NCBI GenBank assembly: GCA_900169235.1
Contig: FWCC01000237.1
Coordinates: 124,001-188,000 of the forward strand
Reading direction: 5' to 3'
DNA length: 64,000 bases
Source: Zarea fungicola
Lineage: Eukaryota; Ascomycota; Sordariomycetes; Hypocreales; Cordycipitaceae
Position numbers and translations under genes: made by a program. The notes beneath the pieces were generated by a model that searched no databases, was not told where the DNA came from, and worked only from the letters and a program-made list of their open reading frames with translations. Positions 11,788-23,181 of this stretch are shown piece after piece. Numbering within the stretch: the stretch's first letter is position 1; every line of letters starts with the position of its first letter.

Positions 11788-12141
11788 TTTGCCTTTTAGG
11801 ATTGTAAATAGAATCCAGACTCCAATTGATTGAAGTCTGTGCTGATTCGAGTCACGGCAGAATGTATGGTGAAACTAGCAGCTGCTTGCTGTAGCAGCTC
11901 CGTGCCCAGTAGGAACGCCGACTTCCGTTTGTGGGGGCTCGCGAGCAACTGTTACGATCACGTCATTTTCGGGTCGTCGCAACATTACCCTGTATTCAGC
12001 CTCATGCTATTGGTTGACCCTCATTAAAAACACTTTTAACGTATGAGATATTGTTTTGAGACGTATATTTCGCGTCCTCTTTTTAGAAAGGCTTACATTA
12101 AGATGAATTTTTGCTTGAAGCGGAAAGAAAAGTTAATGTTG
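11788..12141. other. Intergenic, short
   Basis: About 350 nt, upstream of the cysteine-synthase-like gene and downstream of the RING gene, both on the minus strand. AT-rich toward 12050-12130. No gene or clear motif seen. Confidence 0.5.
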
Positions 12142-14945
12142 CTACTGGGGGTTCCCTTGACGATTTATATAGCCCGATGGAAACAAGCCCTTCGCACCCA
12201 TGTACACGCCGAAGAACCAATCGCCATTAACGTCCTCTGCCTCACGTATTTCTGCACCCTTCGGGAATAAAAGCTCATCATCCGACCCTTCTTTTGGATA
12301 CCAAGCCCATTTCGCAAAAACACGTAGACCGACGCCGCCATCGGGTGGGAATTGGAGCGTAAAGGTGACTGAATCATGGGTGCCAGGGGCTGTGGCTGCC
12401 ACATCCTGCGTTACGAGCCTTTCAAGCCTCTGATCGTCCTGTTTCCACGACCACTTCTGCAAAGATTGACTTGACTGGGCATTGTCGCTGAGGGCCTCGA
12501 CGCGCAGCTTTCGACCCCCTACCAAATCTCGCTCAATAAAACGCCAGTGACCAACCTCACCTGCTGCAAATCCAATGACGGCCATTCTATGACCCCTGAG
12601 GCATCGACGCCACCCAGAGTGGCCATTTTCTGCACTGATCCGGTCTTTAGTAACCAAGTCGGCATAACACGGTGAGCAAATATCGTAGTCTCCGGAAGCC
12701 GCATTTTCCACAAGAGAGCTCGTACAGCTATAGCAATGGTATCGTATAGCTGTCGGTACAATCGTGTTCCGGCAAATGTCGCACGTTGTCGCGAAGGAAA
12801 GGGGCTGAAAGGGGCTGATACTCCGGTTCTGAGTTTCTGTGACAATTCTTGCCGCTGTCGGGCGTCCCGGAGAGCGGCTGTGCGGTAATGTCACCTCGTG
12901 GCTAAGTGGAAGTAGGGGGTGTGTGCACGAGCGACCTTGGTTGACACAATTGTTGCAGTATCCCCATTCACCATCATTGCAAATGTCACATCGCCAGTAG
13001 CAATCGTTTGCCCAAACTTGACACTTGGAGCAAAAAGTTCCCATCTCCAAGCGTAGTTGTGGGTCATCCATTGTCAATGTCTTGCGTCCATCCGCACCGC
13101 CAGTTGTCGAGGGTGGTGGTTGGTATCGCCTTGCTGTCAATATGTGCGGTGGTGCCATTGAGTCATCGCCACGCTGCTGACGGCGTCTTCGCCACTTGTT
13201 CCAGCCTCCATGCCCAAAACCGAACCAGTATTGACAGCCTTTTCCAGAGCGATAGCAGTCTGAACACATATTCCAATGGCCGCCCGCACAAATGCTGCAA
13301 TTGTAGTGTATCTCGTATTCTAGATGTGTCTTGTTGCACCTGGCGCAAGTGAGGGACGGTTCCGGATACAGCTGCGACATTGTTCTTTGATGACTAGATT
13401 GAACGGGGCTCGTTGACCCTGGGCTGGTGGCTGCCGAATGAACAACAGATAGCTCTGCGGCTCTATTTGGGCGACTCGTACTAGTATCGCGTGGCGGATC
13501 TAGCGAATTTCTGGGAGACTCGGCAGGATTTGACGCCGGTGGCCGAACAAGGCGGTTGGCGAACGAGGGGCTGGTGGCGTTGCTGGTCCCGGGAAGCTCA
13601 ACCGGCGCGGAGGGAACACTGGAGCTCCGGACTTGACGATTGTCTGGGCGTAGCTGGGACGATGCTGTACGATCAGACTGCAAGGTTAGATCGGTTTGGG
13701 AGCGGGCCGCAGGTCGGACTGGAGGCTCAGTTGGAATAGTTGGGATTGTGGCTGCACGCCCTCCACTAGCTGTTCTACGCCTCGTCCTTGTCTGGGGCTC
13801 GCGAACTCCAAGATTGCTTGACGATGGCGGGTGCCGCCGATCTCGTTCTTCAGCCTGCGAACTTCCCGTGGCAGGTCGTGAGCTAGAACCTTCCCGGCTT
13901 GTTGATGAACTGCTGAGGTCGACTGGGCGAGGACGAGGATCCAGACGACTCTCCACATTTCGTGCAGTTGTTTCATTCCGGCTGGTCGGGCTATCTCTGC
14001 GATTGGGTTGAATAGCGGCACGACCTCTTTGTCGTCGCCGATAGGCCTCTGTAATCCGGCGACTGAGCTCATCATCACGCGACAAATCAATATTATCCAA
14101 GTCAAGACCGTCAAGCAGACCCTCTTCCTGGATCTGGCGCGCGAAATCTTCAATCTCCCTCTCAATGTCACGCTCGCTCAAGTCAGCACTGCTAATGAGA
14201 GATCTTAGTGATGATTGATGGCCGACTTGTCGCTGCTGAGATTCGCCTCGCTGTCGGCGGGACCCGTCGTTGAGCAGGCCAAGTTGGCTTGTATTTCTGC
14301 GCGGTCGTCCATCATCTCTTGTCCGACGACTGGATATGCGTTCCTCTGCGCCTCGGCTTCCTCGTCTCCTCCGTGAACTGATTGGCGGCACACCTCCTTC
14401 AGCATCTCTAAGGCTCATCTCACGCACCTCCTCTAGTAACCGCCTGTCCTCCTCCTCGGCGCGGCGGTCTTCTGCAGTACGCTCACGCGTAATGATCAGG
14501 GGAATGACTTGGTCGCCTGGTTTATACTTGTCATTCATCTCTTCTTTATCCTCGGGAGTACGTGCTTTGCCCGGCTTGGCAGCTATATACATGTCCAGCA
14601 AAGTGACCACTGTGGCGTTGTGTTTGGTATCGCGGACTGCTGCCCGACATGACGGGCAGGTGAAGACCACCGCATCAGTACCAGGCGGGCTCGGAGCACG
14701 CTCAAATTTTTGTTTTTGAAACCCGAACCATTCCTTCAAGCAGGCGCCACAAAATGTATGCAAGCAGTCAAGGAGTGTTAAGGGTTGGTAGAGGAGCTCT
14801 GTGCATATCTGTTGTCACCAGGCAGGTGGATTATTAGCACAACGTCAACACCCAACAGGCGGGGTATATCTATAGGCAAAGGACAAAATCTCACCGAGCA
14901 CGTCAGCTCCGTGGCCAGATCGAGGCTTGGTCTTCGAGGATCCAT
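12142..14945 (-). CDS. RING / zinc-finger / SH3 protein, probable E3 ubiquitin ligase
   Basis: Two exons, 14895-14945 and 12142-14808, with an 86-nt intron (donor GTGAGA, acceptor ACAACAG), give about 905 aa. Exon 1 (MDPRRPSLDLATELTCS) supplies the first RING cysteine; together the exons give a C3HC4 RING: CSIC, then CLHTFCGAC, then CPSC. A long polar Ser/Arg/Pro-rich region (about 100-490) follows. Next are three Cys-rich modules resembling ZZ fingers: CARCNKTHLEYEIHYNCSIC, then FCSKCQVWANDCYWRCDIC, then CDICRNTIVPTAIRYHCYSC. The protein ends in an SH3 domain (RVFAKWAWYPKEGSDDELLF, then ANGDWFFGVY-like core, then GLFPSGYI). RING domains usually recruit E2 enzymes; SH3 binds proline-rich partners. 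Substrates are unknown and I recall no characterised yeast orthologue with this order of domains. Confidence 0.88.
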
Positions 14946-15448
14946 TCATGGCGCTGTACAAGGAATCATGGTATTAAATTCCCTGCTTGACTGACGAAGT
15001 TCTTGTTTTTGTTTTTGGAAAAATTGAACAAGCCTTTCATTCGTGACAGGGGCAGCTTTACAGAGCTGTGGCGCTAGTAACACGAAGAACAGTGGCGGGG
15101 TGGGCCGTCCACTTCGCGGCCTTGTGTGATTGACAACCAGCTTGATTCAACGGCGTGTCTGCAAAATACGATTATTGTGAGAATGTGAACAGAAGACTTG
15201 GCGCCAAGCTGGCAAAGGCAATGCACGCATAAGTAAATGCACTGTTGAGCAGCAGCAAGTCCTTCCCCGTCCTCCTCCATGGCTTGCGGTGCTGCATAAA
15301 GCCCTAGTGCGACAAGGATGCTGCGCTCACATGCCACCGTCTTCCGGTCACAAGACATGGTACATTACATGGAAAACCAGCATGCTGCAGATGACAGTGC
15401 TTTGCGCTAGAAACTTGAATTTTACTGTGATAGTCCTACATTTCGAGT
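14946..15448. other. Intergenic, RING-gene promoter
   Basis: About 500 nt between the RING gene start and the enoyl-CoA hydratase stop, both on the minus strand. A 94-codon minus-strand frame at 15074-15358 shows no family features and is treated as chance. Confidence 0.5.
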
Positions 15449-16381
15449 TTAAGAGTGCGACCACTCAGCCTTCTTCTTCTCGGCAAAGGCCTTCATACCG
15501 ATCTTTTGATCTTGGCTGCCAAATAGGCCGTGGAAGACGCGACGCTCAAACTCGACGCCATCACGCAGCGCAAGATCCTGGCTCTTGTTAACAACCTCCT
15601 TACATGCTTGAACAGCAACCCTGGAGTAACTGGCAATGGTCTCGGCGAGTTTCAAAGTCTCCTCCATCAAGGCTTCGTGGGTAGGAAATGTGCGTGCAGC
15701 GACGCCCCATCGCTCAGCCTCGACGCCGGAGAAGGAGCGTCCGGAGAGGATCAGCTCCATGGACTTGGCCTTGCCAATGGCGCGGGTGAGACGCTGACTG
15801 CCACCTGCGCCGGGGATCGTACCAAGCTTGACCTCTGGCTGGCCAAAGTTGGCCTTTTCGGTGCAGTAGATGAGATCACACATCATAGCGAGCTCGCAGC
15901 CGCCTCCAAGAGCATGGCCAGAGACGGCAGCGATGATGGGCTTCTTGATCTGGGTGGTCAGCAAGGACCAGGACTCGATGAAGGATTTGGTATACGCTTC
16001 GGAGAAGGTGAGAGGGGCCATTTCCTTGATGTCAGCACCGGCGGCAAAAGCTCTTTCGGAGCCGGTGAGAATAATGACTTTGGTATCGTCCGAGGCGTTG
16101 AATTCGTTGAGCGCTTCGTTGAGCTCTGTGATGAGAGGAGTGCATAGGGCATTGAGAGCCTTAGGGCGGTTCAGGGTAACTGCCGATAGATCGTGTTAGC
16201 GAATATTGCACGTAGCTGAATTTGCGATGCTTGGATACGGACCCTGGCCAACACCTGGTCTGGGAGTGGATGTCTGTATGTACTCGTACGTCTTGGAGCT
16301 GTAGCAGCGGACGATCCGAGGGAGCGTGGAAGGCTGGAAAGCAACCCGGGCGATGGGCCGCAAGGAACGAAAGGTATTCAT
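15449..16381 (-). CDS. ECHS1: Mitochondrial enoyl-CoA hydratase (short chain)
   Basis: A crotonase-superfamily enzyme that hydrates 2-enoyl-CoA in beta-oxidation and branched-chain amino-acid breakdown. Two exons, 16243-16381 and 15449-16179, with a 63-nt intron (donor GTCCGT, branch GCTAAC, acceptor CGGCAG), give 289 aa. The splice joins GVGQ to VTLNRPKALNAL, the family's first strand. The oxyanion-hole segments (RAFAAGADIKEMAPL and VSGHALGGGCELAMMCD) and both catalytic glutamates (GGCELAMM and FGQPEVKLG) are present. The first 30 residues (NTFRSLRPIARVAFQPSTLP) are a mitochondrial presequence. The non-consensus C at donor position +3 is the only oddity. Confidence 0.95.
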
Positions 16382-17163
16382 GATGAGCAATGGGAAACCT
16401 CGTTCGTCAATTGCGTCTGCATAAATTGCTACCTGCGCAGTATAATTAGTCAATGCTGTGACGGGGGTCCCATGGTTTGGTACATACCAAGACGGTTGAT
16501 GTTAACGAAACGGATTGACGCGGGGCGACGGGATACTACATGTCCTGGCGCTCGGCAATGGGTGATGGCAGAAGGCCCTGTCTGAACCTTGGCAGCTAAG
16601 AATAATACCGCCTGGAAAGCGTCGGCTTTGTGGGTAACTCTGAAGCCGGAGCTGGCCGGGGAGGACAGCTGCAATGCTTCGGGAAAATGCTATAAGCAAA
16701 TTTACTGATAAGTATAAAAAATCATACAGTTTGTATTTGTATGGCCATTCTCTTAATTCTTTTCTCGGACGTGCAAGTGATAATAACCTGTTACAGAACG
16801 CCACCCACCTATTTATTAACTTATCCAAAGCCTCGGCTATGGAGTCCGGCCTCTGCGCGCGGAGCGCTGCCGGCTTCTTAACTAGCAGACGAAAAATATA
16901 AATAAAAAACAAGACAAAGAACCACCGATTAATTCGTTGAATGTCATTGTCTTTATCCACTTGACTGGCTATCAAGCACTTTGACCAGCACCATCAAGTC
17001 CAACGTCGTTGACGGAGAATTTGTTTTCCGGTGCCGGATAACCATCAACTAAGTTTCCAGCAGCGAGATTGAGCAGCAGCAGCGGATGTTGGCGCGTATG
17101 TTTGACGCTGACGTGGAACCAACGCCAAGCCATTTAAACTAATCACAGATCATCTCATACATC
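16382..17163. other. Divergent promoter region
   Basis: About 780 nt separating the minus-strand enoyl-CoA hydratase from the plus-strand Zn2Cys6 gene, so it should hold both promoters. AT-rich around 16680-16740 and 16890-16920. No gene is supported. Confidence 0.55.
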
Positions 17164-19087
17164 ATGTCATCAGATTCGGCAGCTGAGACCGCCTTTATGG
17201 GAAAAGCAGAAACGCTCATGTCGAGACTGGCGTGTCAAACTTGTCGCAGGCAAAAACGCAAATGTACTCGTGAACTACCCTCCTGCCAACTATGCCTTGC
17301 CAATCAACGCCATTGTAGCTATCCCTCGGATAGCAATACTTTGGTGTATGATGCGTCGGAGCAAAATACAGAATCTGTAAGCACCATAACTGCTACGAAA
17401 TCCAGTAAATTCCCTGCCTGGCTAAATACAAAGCCTCCTCTCAGCCATCCTCTGTGCTTGCCGGAAATTCGTTTCCACCATTATTTTTTCTTGATTCCGA
17501 GCTCTTCACAACCCTCAACAATAGGATCAATTTGAACGGAGTAAGACTCCCTAAGGATCTCCGAGATCTTGCTATTTGTGACGACGAATATTTGGGCCAG
17601 CTCGCGGACCAGTATTTCCAGTCAACCCACAACATCATTCCCTTTGGTACTACTACATCCACTCTCCTGTCTTCTTTTTCTTCCCATTCTGCGAGGCTAA
17701 TACCATTAAAATTTATTGGAACCAGTATGCAAGCAGCGTATCAAACACTCCTTGGCCATGAAAAGCAGAGAGGCTGACTTACTGCTCATCCTGCTCTGTA
17801 TGGCCGCCGTCAGCCAACCGGGGGATTCTACAGCCTACGAAAGAGGAAAATATTGTCTATATGTCTTAGAAAACCAAGGAATGATTTCCATGCGAGTTCT
17901 TCAAGCGGCAATTTTACTAGCGTGGCATGAGATTTCCAACGCAATCTACCCAGCAGCCTTCCTAACAGTGGCTCACTGCGCACGACTTGGCCAAGCTATG
18001 GGCATTCATGATAGAAGAAATGCGCCGCAGTTATTCCCTGGCCAATGTTGGTACCGCCCTTTCAACAAGCATGCACACTCGTTCTGACAACTATGTAGAT
18101 TCATGGGTCGAATTTGAGCAAGCCCGGCGCACATGGTGGGCGGTCTTCATTTTAGATCGGTAAGACCCATGCCAACAGCCTCTTGAAACCTCTTGAAACC
18201 TGCTAACAAGCCGATGGTGTAGATTCGTCAGTATTGGAGTTGATAATAGTCATTTCGCATCCAGAAATCCCAAACCAGAGGAACTTCTACCAGTAAACGA
18301 AGATGCTTGGGAACGCGGGGTATGTAAGCACTTCAGAGCTCGACGAATTTTTTACTCACCTCTTATACAAGGAAACCGTTGTCGCACCTTCACTAGCCGT
18401 CACAGCGGATACATCTTTCGGCGCATCGGTGTTTGCTCGAACATGCCAGGCATCCCATGTCCTCTCACTCGTTCTGTCGCATATCCACAGCAATTCCGTA
18501 CCAGAAGATCGAAGCGCCTACTACCAAGATGCCCTGCAGCTGCACAAAGTAGTCGCCTCATTCCACGCCTTTCTCTTTGAGGATGCCATGAATCGGAACC
18601 CAATTGATCTGGCAACGCAGTCGTCTGCATTGGGTATCTGCTCAAGCGCATTGGTTGCACTCTGTTACGCTCACAGCTGTGCGGAGTTTGATGATCCTGC
18701 GGGACAAGGAACGACGGAGCAACTTTCCATGCAAAAGATATCTATCGAGGGGTTGCATCAACTCGCGCCCATCATGTGCGAATTTGCCACAAAACTTACA
18801 ATGGCACTTCAAAGCAACGAACCCGGTATAGTCGCGGATGCGTTCGTGGCGCAGAGTTTCTACGCAACCGCCAGGTTGTGTTTTTGGTACAGCAAAGAAA
18901 CTGGCAGCCCAGAGTACATCTCTTACGCCAACATATTGAAGGGGGCTCTTCACACAATTTCACAACGATTGCGAGTTGCCAGTAAGTTACTAATTTGTTG
19001 TGTCTCGTGTTTATAATTAAGAATCTAACGCCAAAGCTAGCTGAGTATCTATGTATATTAGAGAGAGACATTGTGAAACTTCTGTGA
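17164..19087 (+). CDS. Zn2Cys6 fungal transcription factor
   Basis: A binuclear zinc-cluster regulator with a middle-homology region. Seven exons close in phase: 17164-17376, 17445-17646, 17726-18046, 18099-18159, 18223-18319, 18372-18981 and 19041-19087, giving 516 aa. The cluster is C24-x2-C27-x6-C34-x6-C41-x2-C44-x6-C51, followed by basic residues. Middle-homology landmarks appear only after splicing: IIPFVCKQRIKHSLAMKSR leading into DLLLILLCM, then IYPAAFLTVAHCARLGQAMG, then SWVEFEQARRTWWAVFILDR. The last 47-nt exon gives the usual EYLCILERD-type end. Intron 3 (18047-18098) has a weak GTTGGT donor and is the least certain; intron 4 contains a 10-bp tandem duplication (CCTCTTGAAA at 18179-18198). 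It converges on the dehydrogenase next door and could regulate it, which is inference. Confidence 0.85.
18179..18198. repeat. 10-bp tandem duplication in an intron
   Basis: CCTCTTGAAA occurs twice in tandem inside intron 4 of the Zn2Cys6 gene, just upstream of the CTAAC branch site. Looks like a simple local duplication. Confidence 0.8.
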
Positions 19088-19102
19088 AAACTGAAGCAAA
19101 AT

Positions 19103-20370
19103 CTATTTCATAGTCAAGAGACCTTTCTTTGACAACTGCTCTTCGGTCCAATCATACAGTTTCGTGGCGAGTGCAGGATCCCGCGCGTACGCGCTCGGGG
19201 TACCGATCACGGCATATGGAACGACATAGGCACCCGAGTCTGATGGCTTGAAGTTGTTGCTAGCAATAGCCCACAACGATGACAGGGCTCCTTTACTTTG
19301 AGCATCCAAGATACCAACGCAGCGCATAATCGGTGTTGCAACACGAAGGATCATGCCCGGCGCCATGCCGGTAGCTTGCTTGTTCAAGTTTCTGTTCGAC
19401 TTGGTCAGTATTGCCGTACACGGGCAGAGTTATGCAGTGGCGATCGGGATTCTCTTACGTATCGATGTGTCCTGGATGTACTGCTGCAAAAATAACTTTT
19501 CCAGGCTCGCTTGCGGAACCAGGCGACTCTGGCCCATATCTTCGGCTGAGTTCTTTGGCATGCAGTATATTGGCGAGCTTGCTTTGGCCGTAACGTGCCA
19601 TGGCATTTGAGCTTTCCAAGCTGATGTCGTCAAACTTGATCCCATCTTTGGGAGCGGCGAGGTCATGTCCGTCGGATGTAACATTGACAAGGCGAGCCAA
19701 GTTTCCCGTGGCGATGCTCGTCTTTTGAAGGAGAGGCAGGAGATGATATGTCAGTAGCCAGTGGGACAGGTAGTTTGTCTACAATAAAGCAGGCAAAAAC
19801 AGAGTTAGAAGGTCTGGTGAAATTATGTATAGATGTCAAATAATGGGATTTTAATCCTGGAAGCTGGCGAGAACTTGACGAACCTGGAGTTGGACCTCAA
19901 AGCCGTCTTCCGTCATGGCGAACGGGACACCCATGATACCTGCATTGTTAACCAGGCCATCTAAAGCCGATTCAGTCTCGAGCAACGTCTTTGCTGCTTT
20001 CAAGACACTTGAGAAATTGGAAAGATCAAGCTCCAGAAAGTGAACATTGGCCGACGGCACAGTCTTCTTGATCTCCTGGATGGCGTCGTTGGCTTTAGTC
20101 TTGCTTCGGGCGCCCATGTATACATGAGCACCTCGAGCTGCAAGGCCAGCTACGGTCCAGTAACCGCTGTAAATAAGAAGAAAAAAATCAGCAGTGTTAA
20201 TGTATGAGAAATTAATCAAAATAGCAACGTTGTGGTGGGTAAAGGTGGAAGCGCATGTAAGCCAAGGTGTGCTGCTTGGGACCTTACCAGCCGGTGTTAC
20301 CGCCTGTTACGACAAATGTCTTGTTAGACAAGTCGGGTAGAGATGCAGCTGTGAATTTGGAGGACGGCAT
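19103..20370 (-). CDS. Short-chain dehydrogenase/reductase
   Basis: A classical SDR oxidoreductase of the retinol-dehydrogenase/WWOX-like group common in fungi; the substrate is unknown. Four exons, 20288-20370, 19884-20166, 19459-19778 and 19103-19391, close in phase to give 324 aa. The cofactor motif reads TGGNTGCGYW at the exon 1-2 junction, where TGxxxGIG is usual. Downstream are NNAG in the fourth strand (VNNAGIMGVPF), the active site with Tyr and Lys (ARYGQSKLANILHAKELSRR) and AAVHPGHIDTNLNKQA. Intron 2 has a GTTCGT donor. An AT box (TATTTAAATA, 20463-20472) lies about 95 bp upstream of the start. Its stop codon is 15 bp from that of the convergent Zn2Cys6 gene. Confidence 0.93.
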
Positions 20371-22391
20371 GATGTATGCTGGTTATTCTGGGAACTGTAT
20401 AGAAGGAAGGGTGAATTGAATTGAATTGAATGAAGAGAATGAAGCAAAGATGGAATTTCTCTTATTTAAATACACCTCTGCCTTCTGTCCTTGCCATGCT
20501 TTTGGCCCAACAAGATGCTTTTGGAACAGTGTCATCGAACGGCCCCACATTGTCCGATTCACCAACCCGCTAGTGTCCGCTCGGCGTTGCCGCTCTGGCG
20601 CTTCCTCACGCAGCGACTGGTCCCTTTCAAGTTATGAATCGCAATCGGCGCGTCTCAAGGCTCTGTTCTTTTAAGGGTTAAGCATATTTTGGCAGCTAGA
20701 AAAGCTATAACTGATGCCATGTAATACGGCATGGCCTTGTCCCTAACTCCGTGGCCGACCGCAACTACCGCTTATCTCCGCTGTTTTTTTAGTGCGCTGG
20801 GCTGAACAAATGTGCCGTGGTATGACAACTTGGCGATTCTGAATATTGGTCTGCGCCTAGTCTTGGTATTGGAAACTGCACGAACCTCGCTTGATGCTCG
20901 CCGTTTAAAAACCGGGTGGGAAATGAGTACTGGTTTAGCAACCCTTTCAGCGTAGGCTGGCCGGGTTTATTACTTTGCAGGCACTGGCAGCCACCTTGTA
21001 CTTCAATGTGCTCTAAAGCTTGGTCATACACCATCACTAATATAAAGCTATATTATTGGGCACGGTGACGATGTGCGGTATCATCTTGTTTCTTGAAAAA
21101 AGATGCTGTATAAAGTGGGGCTATCTCCCGAAGTCTTTACTCTCTAGATTTATACAAGGGTGGTTTAAAAAAGGCCAAGAATTAGAATTCAGGATTGAGA
21201 CAGAGGGAAGTAAGTGTTTCCTCAAAATGTCTGCAGCCTTCATCGCTGCAGGTGGCCCGCGTCCTGTTGCGGCCGCCACAGTCATCCACATGGGGATGTC
21301 GCCACTTTCGAAGCGCACTTGCTGTAAACATTGTGCTCATCACAGTCTACATTGGATCAGAAGAGACTGCCAAAGCGCTACTGGATTTCCTGGCGGACAG
21401 GCCGGGCTACTTCCCAATCGCGAAGTGCAGTTAGTCGACTGGATCGTCAATGCTCGGTGTATTGGCAAGCTACCACTTGAAGCACCACTGGGCTGGGCAA
21501 TGAACCACGAGATGGTCTAATGACGGAGCTTTTGATTTACGCCGGCGCGTCTGCCAAACCTCAAGCTCGCATCGTTGGAAGGCGGCACTGGGGACCAGGG
21601 ACACATTCACTAACTAGCTCGAGTGGCTGTTTGACGGTTTGATGAGAACGAAGTCATCGTTCCGCAGCCAGACGCCAATATGGGAGGCAAAATGATGAAA
21701 GCAAATAGCAACACTACGAGTACGGACAAGATGGGGTTGTTTACTGCCTACATGTGACAAAGCGGAACACCTTTTGGGTGCAGTATTATTACGTTATGTA
21801 GCTTTAATTCTAGGCAGTAGATTTGCAGGCCAAGTATTGGATCCGACTACCTTTTTGATTGCAGGGGTTTATAAGCCGCTACAAAGGGCTACAATGAAGG
21901 ATGCAGTAGTTGAACACCCACTGAAACTACTAAGCCAGCAGGTGGCAGTTGGCAGGCTACCTACCACCTCTGTAATGAGCCAACTGCTCATTGCCCCCTT
22001 TATTAGTGGTGGATCTGGCCCTTTTCCCAAGGAGGCAGTGCCAGCGGCGGGCAAGGCCGCAGCTGATTGGTCAGAGTTACCGTACGTGTCGAAAAAGTAC
22101 TGGGCGCCCTGGCCCGGCAGCTGTTAGCAAGGCCAAGCCAAAGGGACAAAAGCTGCACCAGAGGCCGCAAACGCGCGAAACGAACCCCTTCTGTAGCAAG
22201 CCAAACCTTGTGTGGCAACATCCCCAGCAGACACACACCAAAGGCACTTCGGCCATTTTTCTACCTTCCTAACCATCCAATTTATTCGCCGTCAACCCCC
22301 CGCCTTTTCCAACCACATCTCAATAATTCCTTTTTAAAAGCATTCTTCCGAAATCGCACACCTCTGAGCAGCTTCCCCAACCTCTCTCACG
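20371..22391. other. 2-kb intergenic region, two promoters
   Basis: This stretch separates the minus-strand dehydrogenase from plus-strand RER1. The first 100 bp carry the dehydrogenase AT box; the last 150 bp are pyrimidine-rich as in many fungal 5' leaders. Between about 21180 and 21520 fragments in shifting frames look protein-like (for example IGSEETAKALLDFLADRPG) but are broken by stops; a decayed gene is possible but unproven. Confidence 0.5.
20463..20472 (-). promoter_or_regulatory. AT box upstream of the dehydrogenase
   Basis: The palindrome TATTTAAATA lies about 95 bp upstream of the dehydrogenase start codon, a plausible TATA-type core promoter distance for a fungal gene. Position and sequence only. 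Confidence 0.45.
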
Positions 22392-23181
22392 ATGGATGCC
22401 CCCGAGCCCGAATCGACACCCTTCTCGGCTGTTGCGAGCCACACCACCAAGCTTCAGAGAGTGCGTCCACGACTTCCCTCCCGCCACGAGCATATGCGCC
22501 GCCGCTTTTCTTGGGACCCGTCACTAACTAGCAGCAGCAATACCAAGCTTTACTTGACCAGTCGACACCATTTGTGCTCAATCGCTGGATCGGTACCGGA
22601 ATCACACTGCTGCTCTTTGTCGTTCGCATCTTTGTCGCACAGGGATGGTACATCGGTACGCGCCTCGAAGCAGAAAAAGACAAAAACACGAAAACACAGA
22701 GGCGAGCCTCAAGCTAACCGCATTTCTCCTCTGCTACAGTTGCCTACGCGCTCGGTATCTATCTCCTGAACCTGTTCCTCGCTTTCCTTCAGCCCAAGTT
22801 CGACCCCTCCAACGATGATCTCGAAAACGACATGGAGGACGGCAACGTCGGCACCCTCCCCACCAAGAGCGACGAGGAGTTCAGACCCTTCATCCGTCGC
22901 CTACCAGAGTTCAAGTTCTGGTACTGGGCAACCCGCGCCATCGCTATTTCCTTCTTCTGCACATGGTTCGACATCTTCAACGTCCCCGTGTTCTGGCCCG
23001 TTCTCGTCATGTACTGGATGATCCTCTTCGTCCTGACCAGTGAGTCCTTTCCCTACTCTCCCCACAACCCTGGCGCAGCTTCTAACAGCTTACAGTGCGC
23101 AAGCAAATCCAGCACATGATCAAGTACCGATACGTTCCATTCACCGTTGGCAAGCGCAAGTATGCCAAGGAAAGCCCTTGA
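22392..23181 (+). CDS. RER1: RER1, Golgi-to-ER retrieval receptor
   Basis: Rer1 is a four-span membrane protein of the early Golgi that returns ER membrane proteins through COPI vesicles. Four exons give 190 aa, matching the family length: 22392-22460, then from about 22538 to 22655, 22740-23039 and 23096-23181. Conserved parts are [12 protein letters not shown], the paired spans [21 protein letters not shown] and [17 protein letters not shown], then [14 protein letters not shown] and the cytosolic tail [16 protein letters not shown]. The first intron (donor GTGCGT) ends in three consecutive in-frame acceptors (CTAG, CAG, CAG at 22531, 22534 and 22537), so the protein may vary by one or two glutamines. 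No neighbour suggests another role. Confidence 0.95.

Noticed and set aside
18320..18336. 17-nt intron (GTATGT to TTCAG) in the Zn2Cys6 gene
   Set aside because: Too short to splice and gives the wrong phase; the 52-nt intron 18320-18371 with the same donor fits.
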